A stretch of DNA of 64,000 nt from NCBI GenBank assembly GCA_024345305.1, contig BRON01000002.1:1612001-1676000 (forward strand), given 5' to 3'. Made by a program: the position numbers and the translations under genes. Numbering within the stretch: position 1 is the stretch's first letter; each line of letters starts with the position of its first letter. The notes beneath the pieces are model-generated. The model searched no databases and was not told where the DNA came from. It saw only the letters and a list, made by a program, of their open reading frames with translations. Of this stretch, positions 45,228-55,760 are shown piece after piece. Origin of the DNA: Mrakia gelida (lineage: Eukaryota > Basidiomycota > Tremellomycetes > Cystofilobasidiales > Mrakiaceae).

Positions 45228-45722
45228 GGTCGTTTGGAGGAGCTCAGCTTGGTCGTCTCGAAAACTCAAGACCTCAGCCAGCAGGCCGCCTTCTAAGTCC
45301 CCCAACGCCAACAAACCAAAACAAGGAACAGGAAGGACCGACTCTCGAGATAGCGAGTAAAAAGGACCACAACTACTGGTGCGTGAAAATCTTCATTCTG
45401 CTAGCAGGGGAGGTGCTGGAAGAGCCGCAAGATTCCGAGTCGACGTCGACCTCCTTCCTTTCCTTCCCTCGCTGACTTCAGCTTCCCTTCTCTCTTCCTC
45501 CCTTCCAGAGTAGCATCAGAGCACCCAGATCTCGAGTCAACACGTCCAGGATATTCCACGGTTGGATCCTGTAAGTTCCATGCTTCGTTTTGGGTCAGCT
45601 TGCGAGCTCTTGAACGGAGGAGTCGTCCTCCTCCCTCCTTCCCTCCTCTTTTCGCTCGAGCTCACCACTCTTCCTCTTTCCCCTTCCCTTCCATCTTAGA
45701 CCCCCCTCCCCTCTCCTCCGTC
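45228..45722. promoter_or_regulatory. divergent promoter region of MMS19 and GPI13
   Basis: 495 bp between opposite start codons. The GPI13 side is CT-rich from about 45630. An open frame continues upstream of the GPI13 ATG to 45600 but has no ATG of its own. Confidence 0.5.
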
Positions 45723-48700
45723 ATGAGTTCTCGTCCTACTCCCAAATCCAAGACGGCGTCGTCAAACGGAGCTTTCTCCAAGTACACGAGTCACTCGCTC
45801 GCTACCCTCCTCCTCCTCTGGATCACCTGCCTTCATCTCTCAGGTCTCTACCTCTTCACAAAAGGATTCCTCCTCACTCGTCTAGCTCTCTCAGACATCA
45901 ACACCTGCGACCCTACCACCTCCTCAACTCCATGTACCCTCGTCCCAACCCATAAAAAGGCAGTCTTCATCATCATCGACGCCCTCCGTTTCGACTTCAT
46001 CTCCCCTTCCTTCCCCTCTCCCTCCTCTCCCAACCACCATGGAGTCCTCACTCTCCCCTCGGAACTCTCTCTCTCCCAACCCGATCACTCCATCACCTTC
46101 AACGCCTACTCGGATCCTCCTACTACGACCCTTCAGCGTCTCAAGGGCCTCACGACGGGTTCCCTCCCAACCTTCATCGACGCGGGATCCAACTTCGCAG
46201 GACAGGCCATCGAGGAGGATTCCTGGATCCTTCAGCTCGGGAAGGCAGGGAAGAAGGTCGGCTTCATGGGGGACAACACCTGGCTCTCCATCTTCCCCGA
46301 CGGATTCGACGGAAACCTCACCTTCCCCTTCGACTCGTTCAACGTTGAGGACCTTCACTCCGTCGACGAGGGAGTCACAGAGCACCTCCTTCCTCTCCTC
46401 GAGAGCGAACGAGCAGGAGAGTGGGACGTCCTCATCGGTCACTTCCTCGGAGTGGATCACGTCGGTCACCGAGTTGGACCTTCGAACCCGACGATGAAGA
46501 CCAAGCTCGAGCAGATGGACGACGTGTTGAGAAATATCGTCGCGAAGATCGACGACGAGACGCTGTTGATCGTTCTAGGAGATCACGGGATGGATCAGAA
46601 GGGAGATCACGGAGGAGATGGAGAGCTCGAGACGTCGTCGGCGCTCTGGATCTACAGCAAAGGACCTTCAATTTCACCTCCCTCGACCTCGTCCTCCTCC
46701 CCAACCGTCGTCTTCCCCGGAACCACCACCCCTTACCGCTCCGTCCAGCAGATCGATCTCGTCCCTACCCTCTCCCTCCTCCTCGGTCTCCCCATCCCTT
46801 ACAACAACCTCGGATTCATCATCCCTGAGGTCTTCCCCGACGAGGAGGTTCGAGGACGAGCCGCGAAGATCAACGCCGAGCAGGTCTGGAGGTACTTGAA
46901 GAGCTACGAGGCCGTCAGCGGGAAGGGAAGGGAGCTGGAGAGAGGCATGGCAGCTGCGAAGAGGGCTTGGTCGAAGGTCGAGAAGCTGGAGGAAGAGGTT
47001 TACGAGGAGGAGGAGCTCGAGGGATCAGCCGCCGTCGCGTCGGAGGAAGGAGTCGGATCGAGGATCAAGCAACTCTTCGCTGGAGCGTCCAACCCCTCGG
47101 CCCAGCAGATCCCCCTCCAGGTCCCCTCGTCGTCTTCCTCGGAACTCTTCGACTCCTACACCTCCTTCACACGAGTCGCTCTCGAGCAGTGTCGACTTCT
47201 GTGGGCCCAGTTCAACGTCACCCTCATGTCCCTCGGACTCTGCATCCTCCTCCTCTCCATCCCTACCCTCTGGACCGTCTACGTCGCCATCGCTCGAGAA
47301 CGATCCGGCTGGGAAGTCTGGGCTCAGCGAAACCTCAACTCGGCCTACTGGGGAGGAATCACCGGAGGAGCGATGGGCTACCTCTTCGGAGCGATCCCCA
47401 AGATCCTCGGAGTCGCACCGAAGAGCGCGTTAAGCTCCGCCGAGTCGACGATCTACGCTGCAGCGTTCGCTTCCCAGTTGGCCGTCGTCGTCCCAGGATT
47501 CTTCCCTGCCGTCGCAGACGTCACGACGCGACTTCGTTCGTTCGGACTCATTCAACTCATCGGACCCGTCCTCCTCGTCATCCACGCCGTCGGACTCTCG
47601 ACCAACTCGTTCATCCTTTGGGAGGATAGGATCACCCTCTACTTCCTCATCTCGGCGTCCCTCGTCTTCCTCGTTCAAGCTCCCTCGGCTCCCACCCCTC
47701 ACCTTCGACTCAGGATCATCGGCTACACCCTCCTCTTCGCTGGATGCGTTCGACTCTCGGGGATCTCGACCATCTGTCGAGAGGAGAACATGGGATCCTG
47801 TCACGTCACGTTCTACGAAGGAGCCTCGATCCCCATCTCCCCTTCCCTCCTCCTCTTCCTCTCCTTCCCGGCCGCCTGGTTCCTCCCCGTTATCGTCGAA
47901 TCCTTTCTCGGGATCTCCAAGTCCTACGCCGGTCTCGCTCCCCTCATCGTCGGCAAGGTCTGGCGAGCCTGTCTCATCGGAGGAACCGTCTACTGGCTCC
48001 TGGAACGAGGAGAGTCGTGGGACGGACTTCAACCAGCGAGGATCCCTCTCGTCAGGTACCTCAAGACGATGCTCGCCAGGACCGTCGTGGGAGTCTCGAC
48101 CGGAGCTGGCTACGCCCTCTGGTCTTCCTCGCCTCTCAACATCGAGGTTCGACGAGCAGGAGACAACGAGGAGGAGGACAAGAAGCTCGAGCCTGAGGAC
48201 GACGGAAACCCTCTTCGACCTCCTCCTCCTCGCAAGGGTCAGATCATCGTCCTCGGGTTCGCCAACTCCTACGGATCAGCCTACCTCCTCTTCGTCCTCC
48301 CCTTCTTCGCCCTCCTCTGGATCGTCGCCCAACCCACCGGTCAGATCGTCCTCGCTCTCACCCTCACCTCCGTCCTCGCCCTCCTCGAAATCATCGACTC
48401 CCAGCGCGACTCGCTCTCCCTCTCTCGAGCCTTCGCGCTCACCAACCCAGCCGACTTCGATCCTTCTTCAACAGGAACGATGCTCCCTCCTACCTTCACC
48501 GAATCCTCCATCTTCGCTCTCCTCTCCCTCCTCCTCTTCTACACAACAGGACACCAACCCGTCCTCTCCTCGATCCAGTGGTCCTCAGCGTTCATCGGAT
48601 TCGAAACAGTCACCTACCCCTTCTCCCCCCTCCTCGTAGGACTCAACACCTGGGGTCCACTCCTCCTCCTTACCCTCCTTGTCCCCCTTCTGGGTCAATG

Positions 48701-48980
48701 GAACGTTTCGCCCAAACCCAAGTCCTACGTTCCTGCGCTGCCGGATAGCTTGAAGGGAGTGCTCGGGTTCGCGCTGTATCAGTCGACGGTGGCGATCTCG
48801 ACGGCGACGTGGGCGGCGTGGCATAGGAGGCATCTGATGGTGTGGAAGGTGTTTGCGCCGAGGTTTATGGTTGCTGGGGTGGGGTTGGTGGTGGTGGATT
48901 TGGGCCTGGTGTTGGCGGTGGGAGTGGGGATGAGGGTCGTGGGGAACAAGGTCAAGAAGACGTTTGCTACGACGGCGTAG
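45723..48980 (+). CDS. GPI13: GPI ethanolamine phosphate transferase 3 (GPI13/PIG-O)
   Basis: GPI13 adds phosphoethanolamine to the third mannose of GPI anchors in the ER membrane. A single uninterrupted frame of about 1085 codons begins MSSRPTPKSKTASSNGAFSK, with an N-terminal signal anchor LATLLLLWITCLHLSGLYLF. The luminal alkaline-phosphatase-like domain carries AVFIIIDALRFDF (metal Asp), a DPPTTTLQRLKGLTTGSLPT loop with the catalytic Thr region, GKKVGFMGDNTWLSIFP, HFLGVDHVGHRVGP and IVLGDHGMDQKGDHGGDG. About a dozen membrane segments follow from about 47215 to the end. The ATG at 45723 is the first in frame. It is intronless in an intron-dense window. A 200-codon open frame on the opposite strand (47430-48032) is a shadow. 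Confidence 0.96.
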   Translation: MSSRPTPKSKTASSNGAFSKYTSHSLATLLLLWITCLHLSGLYLFTKGFLLTRLALSDINTCDPTTSSTPCTLVPTHKKAVFIIIDALRFDFISPSFPSPSSPNHHGVLTLPSELSLSQPDHSITFNAYSDPPTTTLQRLKGLTTGSLPTFIDAGSNFAGQAIEEDSWILQLGKAGKKVGFMGDNTWLSIFPDGFDGNLTFPFDSFNVEDLHSVDEGVTEHLLPLLESERAGEWDVLIGHFLGVDHVGHRVGPSNPTMKTKLEQMDDVLRNIVAKIDDETLLIVLGDHGMDQKGDHGGDGELETSSALWIYSKGPSISPPSTSSSSPTVVFPGTTTPYRSVQQIDLVPTLSLLLGLPIPYNNLGFIIPEVFPDEEVRGRAAKINAEQVWRYLKSYEAVSGKGRELERGMAAAKRAWSKVEKLEEEVYEEEELEGSAAVASEEGVGSRIKQLFAGASNPSAQQIPLQVPSSSSSELFDSYTSFTRVALEQCRLLWAQFNVTLMSLGLCILLLSIPTLWTVYVAIARERSGWEVWAQRNLNSAYWGGITGGAMGYLFGAIPKILGVAPKSALSSAESTIYAAAFASQLAVVVPGFFPAVADVTTRLRSFGLIQLIGPVLLVIHAVGLSTNSFILWEDRITLYFLISASLVFLVQAPSAPTPHLRLRIIGYTLLFAGCVRLSGISTICREENMGSCHVTFYEGASIPISPSLLLFLSFPAAWFLPVIVESFLGISKSYAGLAPLIVGKVWRACLIGGTVYWLLERGESWDGLQPARIPLVRYLKTMLARTVVGVSTGAGYALWSSSPLNIEVRRAGDNEEEDKKLEPEDDGNPLRPPPPRKGQIIVLGFANSYGSAYLLFVLPFFALLWIVAQPTGQIVLALTLTSVLALLEIIDSQRDSLSLSRAFALTNPADFDPSSTGTMLPPTFTESSIFALLSLLLFYTTGHQPVLSSIQWSSAFIGFETVTYPFSPLLVGLNTWGPLLLLTLLVPLLGQWNVSPKPKSYVPALPDSLKGVLGFALYQSTVAISTATWAAWHRRHLMVWKVFAPRFMVAGVGLVVVDLGLVLAVGVGMRVVGNKVKKTFATTA

Positions 48981-49222
48981 GGCGAAGAGGAGGGGCAGAT
49001 TTAGTTTATAGAAGAGAGAGTAAGAGATGATGATTTAGTGTATGATCTTGAAGGAGGTTTGATCAAGTTTGCGACGAGCGCGAAAGAGGGAAAGCGAGAA
49101 GAGCGTGAGGACGACGAAGGGACGCGTCGCTTCTTCTCGTTTCTCTCTTAGCTTCGAAAAGCCCAAGATGGTCACCATTGATCTCTAAGCTATGTACGCC
49201 AGACCCGGCTCTCTTCTCAAAG

Positions 49223-52200
49223 TTAGTTCCAGTACTTCTCAGCGTACTGAATGAACATCTACAAGCGACGAGAGCGACGAAAGGAGGAGAAGGTCAGCAC
49301 GCGCCGCTTCTCGAGAGGAGAGCACCTGCGAGGGGGATCAAACTTACAGTATCAGTTCGAAGAATCTCTGGTCCTGAAGCGGGTCCGTAATTCTTGGCTT
49401 CCGCAGCGGTGACTAAAGTTCAGACCAAGTAACGAACGATCAGCACGCGTCGAAGAGGAGAGAACAAACGACGAATGTGAAACGAGCTGGAGACGAACCG
49501 TTGCTTCCAGGAACAAGCGAGTTGATAAGAGGAGCGATGCTCGACGCGAAGAAGTCGAGGAAGACAACGTCGACGTCGTCGTTGTCGGCGAGACCGACGG
49601 GGTTGGCCGTTCCGATGTAGCCAGGGACGTCGGACGAGTAAGGGATGGGAGTGTGAAGAACATCGTCTCCGAGTCCAAGGCAGCTGTCTTCGGTGACGTA
49701 CTACAAGAGGAAGAGTTGGGTCAGTGAGTGAAACGAAGGGAAGAAGTGCTTCGAGCAAGAGAGGGGAATCGAGACTGAATCTCACACCGAGCGTCAACGT
49801 CGCGTTCTTGTTGGTAGCACGAGCAGCCAGTTCGAGAGACCTCTTCTGAGAGTTGGAGTGAGCAGATCCGTCTCGGACGTAGTTCTCCCAAGCGAGTCTG
49901 CGGTGAAAAGAAGAAGAAAGGTCAACCAAAGTCAATACCGATGTCGGACGAGCAAGACGCGACGAGATCCGTTGTTCGCGGTCTGCTCACCTTTGAGCTC
50001 GAGCGAAAGGGTCCTCGTGTCGGTCTTGAAGGCTTCGCTTGTAAGCTCCTATCTTGTTGAGACCGGGAAGAATCTGCAAAAGGAAAGGATGAACGGAAGG
50101 CAGATGAGCGTCCGTCGTCCTTGTCGAGGGATGGAGTGAGAGAGGGAAGATCTGCATACCTGGATGGCGACCGAGTAGGGCACAGTGTAGTAGAGGAAGG
50201 CGTCGAGGAAGGGAGAGACGATGTAGTTGTCGTTCGAAGACTGAAGATGACGACGCGAGAGAGGAAGAAAAGGTCAGCGCGTCTTCAACGTTCTCGCCCC
50301 TTCTCCGGCTGTTCACCGAGGTCGACGACTCACGAATGGGCCAGCGAAGACGTCGTATCTAGTAGAGCCAGAGTTGACAATAACGATCTTGGAGTTGTTT
50401 CTGGTCGAGTCGACGATGGTCTGGGAGAGATTGGAAGCGGTCAGTTGAGCCTCGAAAATCCGATCTCCTCGATGCGTTGTTCGAACGAAGGCTGACCTTG
50501 GGAAGGAGCTCGTCAGTCAAGAAGGTGAGAACGCTATCGTTTGATCCGTAGGGCGACCTCTGGAGGTAGTAGTCCTTGGGGACGGTTCCGAGGGCTGAAG
50601 AGGTCGAGACGCGCCGAGAGGTCAGCTTCAGAGATCGGACGGCGCGGCAAGGCTCGTTTGGGGTTCGAAGGACGCGATAACTCACGGGTCGAGATATCAA
50701 GTGAGGTGACGATGTTTTGCATCTGCTGGGTGATGTTGATTCCCTTCCTGTGAGGCGAGGAGGTCGTGAGAGTCGAGTTCGTCAGTAATGGAAAGGAACG
50801 CGAAAAGAGAAACGAGCGATCACGAACGGAGTGTCGAAGACCGAGTCCCTCTTTGTGTGCCACGCGTAGGAGTTTCGGTTCGTATCGATGTACCGCCTGC
50901 TAATGGTGAGGTTGCTGGTGGAATTCGAGGCGGGAAGGTTCGAGCCTGACGAGAAGATTGACAGGGAGGCAGCCGTTCAGTTTTGCTCGCTCGCTCGCTC
51001 AGAGATCGTTTCAGAAGACGGAGGGAAGCACTCACTCATCCAACCGATAGCTAATGAGAATGAGAGGGAGATCATCGTTGTCAGTACGCTGACTTAAAAG
51101 GGAGAGCGAAGGAAGATCGAGCGAAGGTGGCGACGCGTCTCGAAAACGAGTCGCGTCTCGAAGGATGCAGAACGACTCACTCTCCATGTATCTTCCCGAC
51201 TCGATCGACATGGATCGTCCATCCATCTGCTGACAGTCTCGAATGTGAGTGTGACCTCCGAAAACGAAGATGGGGACCGTTGGGTGGATCGCTCGAATCT
51301 TGTCGAAGACCAGGTCGAAGTCGGCGGTTCCTCGAACTCCGTTGACGGGCATCTGCAGAGCAGAAGGAGAGATTGTGTCAGCCTGGTTCAAACGGAAGAG
51401 TGAAAGGTGCGAGCCTTCACGTACGTGGCCAGCAAGAACGAAGAGATCTGGCTCCTCTTTGATCGCGTCGAGGAACCAACTTGGGAAAGAGAGAAGGACG
51501 TTCACGCTCGTCAGCAAGGCGGATTCGAGACGGCGACCGAGCAGCACAATTCGAAACTCACGTCTCGTTGACCATAGCGGCAGGAGAAGTGACTGAGATG
51601 ACGCGAGGAGAATGAGAGTCAGCTTCGCGTCGTTCAGTTCGGATAGTCGTCTTCGCCTCGAGCCTCGAGACCTAAAAACGTACCAGTCGCCCCCTTCCAC
51701 TGGCCAGTGAAGGCGTAAAGGATACCAAAAGCAGTGACCTTCTTGCCCTTACGAGTCTTGAACTTCGAGAACCTTTTTCCTCCGACGGGAACCGAGACGT
51801 TCTTCCCGTCCTGCACGATGGTGAGGTTCGCGTTCGACGAGAGGTACCTACAAAGTGAACAAAGGAGTGTAAGTAGAGTTGATAGATCACTCTGATGCGA
51901 CACCAAAAGCTTTCACCTACCTTCCCTTCCACTGAGGAGCAAAGTTGTAATGAACATCGAGCGTAACGTTCTTGATGTAAAGCTCGTGGTTTCCGATTGC
52001 CAGGACGTCGTAGGGAAGCTGTCACGAAAGCATGTGCCCGAGTCAGTACCAGGACGAGGTCGAAGAGGGCAGGAATGATAAATGGAGATGCCAAGGTGGG
52101 AGGAAAAGTGAGGCGCGCGTCGAGTTTTGCGTACCTGGGCGAAGATCTTGGAGCTCTGGACTCCGTCCGTCTCTCCCAGAGGTACCGCACCGTCTGACAA

Positions 52201-53132
52201 CCCATTTCCGTCGTGAAGATCTTAGGTACAGACGCAGAGAGGGTCAGCTTGAGTTCACTGACGCAGGAGGGAAGACGCGTCGCCCGAAGAAGAGGAGAAG
52301 TTCGTTCGCTCACCTCCAGAATCGATGAGAAGGAGATCGACGTCCTTCTCTATAGCCTTCTTCTTCATCCAGTGAACGAAAGAGGAGAAGTCCCCGAAAT
52401 CTCCAGAGTAGTTGGGCTAGCACGGGGAAAAAAAGGAACGGTCAGTTCGACTCGTTCTCGATCGCCCCTGAACGCGAGAGAACCACGACTGACCTCGGGC
52501 TCAGAGTTCTTCTGATGTCCCACCAACCTACGTAGAGCAAAGAAGGGGTTAGACAAGGTCTGTAGAGCTCATCAGTAGCGAGGTAGAGCTCACCATCCAT
52601 CTGACAGAAGAAAACGACGTTGGCGGACGGAGAGGAGAGATGTCAGTCGATGCTCTTCCGACAGCGCAGAAAGGGATTCCCCGAGGAGAAAAGTTGACTC
52701 ACGGGTATCTGTTGTAGAGATGAAATTGATCTGGGAATAGACGGAAGGAAAGTCAGCTCGAAAACGAACGTGAGGGACGACGCGCACGTTGAGAGTAAGT
52801 CGAATCACTCACATCTGACCACTCCAATTCCCTGAGAAGCGAAAGAAAGCAGATCAGCATGCAAGCTAGCACCCAAGGATAAGCTTGTTTACCTAGTCGG
52901 GTAAGAAATTGCTAGCAGCGACGAGCAGAAGGAAGAGAGAAAGGTCAGCCCTCCGAGTCGACTCATGATCTCGAGTAGTCCTCTCCTCTTTTCCCTCTCG
53001 CTCGAAGTGGAGCTCACCTTCGGTCGATCCGGGTTGGATCCGCTTTGTGAAGAGCTTGGATCCATGACCAGGGTCGCAAGCCTGAGAGACGGTCGAGAGG
53101 GCGAGAAGAGCTCCAAAGAGTCGAGCGAGCAT
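49223..53132 (-). CDS. secreted calcineurin-like phosphoesterase / 5'-nucleotidase-like protein (yeast YHR202W type)
   Basis: Exon 1 (53018-53132) gives the signal peptide [18 protein letters not shown] and [19 protein letters not shown]. Five small exons follow (19, 19, 28, 7 and 34 nt) and spell [26 protein letters not shown] and [11 protein letters not shown], giving the metal-binding DTHG motif. Then come [58 protein letters not shown] and [12 protein letters not shown], the classic metallophosphoesterase series. The C-terminal half ([59 protein letters not shown]) matches the 5'-nucleotidase C-domain-like region of this fungal family, with several N-glycosylation sites. Stop 49223-49225. 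It is probably extracellular or vacuolar and removes phosphate from nucleotides or other monoesters. Overlapping open frames on both strands are shadows. Confidence 0.93.
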
Positions 53133-53637
53133 GGTCGAAGCGAGAAAGAGAGATGGCCGTTGAGAGGTCGAAGAGAGGGAAGGAAGAGCAGCTCGTTTGC
53201 TTCATTTTTCGGATGGCTTTCGTACCAAGCCGGCCGATCCCTGACTTGCGCCCATGTGGAGATGTCAACGCGACGAAAAATCTGCTAGGCTCGTTCTCTG
53301 TGAGTCTATTTGTGGCCTTCGATCCTCGTCCCTCCCTCCCTCTCCTCCGATGTTGATTGAACCCGGAGCTCGGGGAGTCGCGATAACGATTCTTGACCGA
53401 AGAGAAGAAGGAAGCAAAGAAAGAGCAGGGCGATGAAAATCAGCCTACTCGAGGTTTCGAGGTCAGATGGAAGTCGAAGGAGAAGAAGGGAGCGTCGGCT
53501 GAGCTCTCGTGTCTCGGAGGTTCGGTTGAAGCTCACGACTCGCGCTCCTTCCTTCCCTTCAACACTCAGCAGCTCTTCTCCTCCTTCACACCCCTTCCTA
53601 CCCTCTTCACTATCAACCCCACCCTGGATGGATCTCG
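53133..53637. promoter_or_regulatory. divergent promoter region of the phosphoesterase and GNAT-ankyrin genes
   Basis: 505 bp between opposite start codons; the plus side becomes CT-rich from about 53540. No defined element was recognised. Confidence 0.45.
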
Positions 53638-55351
53638 ATCTCAGCTGGCTTCAACTTGTTCGGCTTCCTCCTCTTCGTTACGACGAGGACGGAGAAGAAA
53701 CGGACGACCCGAACGGAATCGAGGCTCCTCCTCCTCCCTTTCTCTCCGATGCCTCTCGTTTGATCAAGCTCGCCGGAGTAAAGATTGGTTACATCGAATG
53801 CTACGTGTTGAGGAAGGACGAGATGCTGGATCGTGAGTTCCTTCCTTCCTCTTCAGCAGCTTCTCTGGAAGTCAAAATCGTACCTCTTCTCCTTCCTTCT
53901 CGCTGCCCCCTCCCGTCCTCTCGGTCGCTTCCTTTCAGCCTCCTCAGCTTTGAACCTGGGCACTGACCGTCTTTTCTCTTGGTTCTCCACGAACAGAGTT
54001 TCATCGAGCGTTAGATAGCACTACTCAGGTCAGTCACTCGTCGCTTCCCCAGGAGGAAGGGAGGCAAATCTCACTCCTCCTTTGTGTTGAGCTCAACAGG
54101 AGATCCTCGAGTTTGGAAGGACGCTCTTCGACTACAGAGGACGCCTAAGAAGTCAGTTCGGCCCTTCAGGGAGCAAAGGAGGGACTGGGTGCTGGGGTAT
54201 GGAGTTGTCAACGGGATCTCTAGCTTGTAAGTCCATCAGAGAAGACGGCTCTAAGGTCAAGAAGGAAGCGTCGAGAACGCGACTTCTAAACTCTCGTCCC
54301 ATCCCTCGTTCCTCCTTTCCCATCTCTATCTTCGCCCTCAGTCATCAGCGAGATCAACATCAAGGCCGACCTTCGATCCCAAGGCGTAGGGAAGGCTGCT
54401 CTCCATCTCCTTATGTCGGCTCTCGCTCATCCGGAGAAGGAAGACACCTGGAGCTCGTGCAAAGGGGCGTTCTTGATCCCAGCCATCCTTCTCGACTCCG
54501 AACCAGAGAACATGGACGACGAGAGGGAAGAGGAAGACTACTGGTCGGATCATGACTCGGACGTGGGCAGTATAGAAGAGCTGGAAAAGAAGGAGAAGCC
54601 GCTGCCGCCGACCGTCGTCGCAAACCGAGAGCGGAACCTTCAACGCGTCAACTCGTTTTTCCTCGACGTGAGTCTATTCGACCTCGATCTCGCTCTTGGT
54701 CCGACTCTCGACTGACATTTCTCTCTCCTTGCTCCTCTTCTAGTGTGGCTTCCGTCGAGTGGGAACGACACCATACCTCGGCTTCTCGTTTGATGAACAC
54801 CACCCTTCTCGTCGACTCGACAAAGGTCCGTGTTTCCGTATCCCTCCTTCCCGTCATTCCGCTGTTACTTCTCTCCGTCTCAGCCTTGCTGACCGCTTCT
54901 CTCGTCTCCTACTTTCCGCATTTCAGCCTCCGATCAACCTCTCCTCCGTCGTCCGGGCGGCGAATCCCTCAACCCTCAAAAACACTACCCTCTCCACTTC
55001 CACATCGCCACAGCAACCTCCACCCTCGGACCCGACCTCCTCCCTCTGATATCCTACATCCGCACCGCTCCTCTCGAATACATCCAACGAGCAGATCACC
55101 TCGGCTGGACTCCTCTGCACACCGCCGCGTCGCTCTTCAACCTCCCCGTCTGCAAAGCTCTCGTCGCGAGGTCGAGAACGGAGCTCCAGGCGACGACGTG
55201 GGATGGGTTGACACCGATGGATGTGTTGAAGGATGTGATAAGTCAGGCGGAGGACTATAGGAGGGCCATGAGGGAAGGGGAGGAAGAGGTCGAGGATGAG
55301 ATGGAGGAGGAGATGTGGGCTTGGTTGCTTAAGGAGTGCAGGTCGGTTTAG
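53638..55351 (+). CDS. GNAT-like acetyltransferase domain fused to C-terminal ankyrin-like repeats
   Basis: Starts MDLDLSWLQLVRLPPLRYDE (ATG at 53638, after ACCCTGG). SRLIKLAGVKIGYIECYVLR resembles the strand pair of a GNAT fold. Across introns (FHRALDSTTQ, ILEFGRTLFDYRGR) it reaches EINIKADLRSQGVGKAALHL (about 54345-54400) with the acetyl-CoA-binding R-x-x-G-x-G motif. VNSFFLDCGFRRVGTTPYLG (about 54645-54780) is the last GNAT strand. The C-terminus is LEYIQRADHLGWTPLHTAAS, NLPVCKALVAR and TWDGLTPMDVLKDVI, two ankyrin-like repeats, then a Glu-rich helix with stop 55349-55351. Such GNAT-ankyrin proteins occur in basidiomycetes as uncharacterised predicted proteins (from memory). The substrate is unknown; the repeats may bind it. 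About seven introns. Confidence 0.8.
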
Positions 55352-55760
55352 TTCTTCGCTAGGTTCCTTGCATTGCTCTCACTCGCTTTCATCATCTGTT
55401 GTAGGATCGCTTTCTTATGTACTTCTTTCGGTGGAAACGAATCGATCTGCTCGCGTCGAGTCTTGAGATTTGAGCGGCAGCTTTTCGAGGACAAGCTCGT
55501 GGACCAAGCTTCTTCTCGCAAGACCCAAACCCACTCCCACATGTACCTCTCTCTCCCAGAGCTTCTTTTATCATGAAGCACGCGGAACTGCACAGTTTTG
55601 AGCCCGATTCGAAGTCGAGCTTAGATTCGAAAGAGCGAGCCTTCCCCTCCTGACCACATCTTCCTTCACCACACCGCCTCTCCTCGTTTCTCCTCTCTCG
55701 TTGCCATCCTCTTCTCCAGCTCTGACATCGGCCCTCTCAACCACGGACACAGCAGTACCG
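55352..55760. other. intergenic region, no gene seen
   Basis: About 410 bp between tandem genes. The 3' half (about 55640-55720) is CT-rich, fitting a leader. The frame of the next gene is open upstream of 55761 but holds no ATG. Confidence 0.5.

Noticed and set aside
47430..48032. 200-codon minus-strand open frame inside GPI13
   Set aside because: Antisense shadow: acidic and low complexity, caused by codon bias of the strongly supported GPI13 frame.
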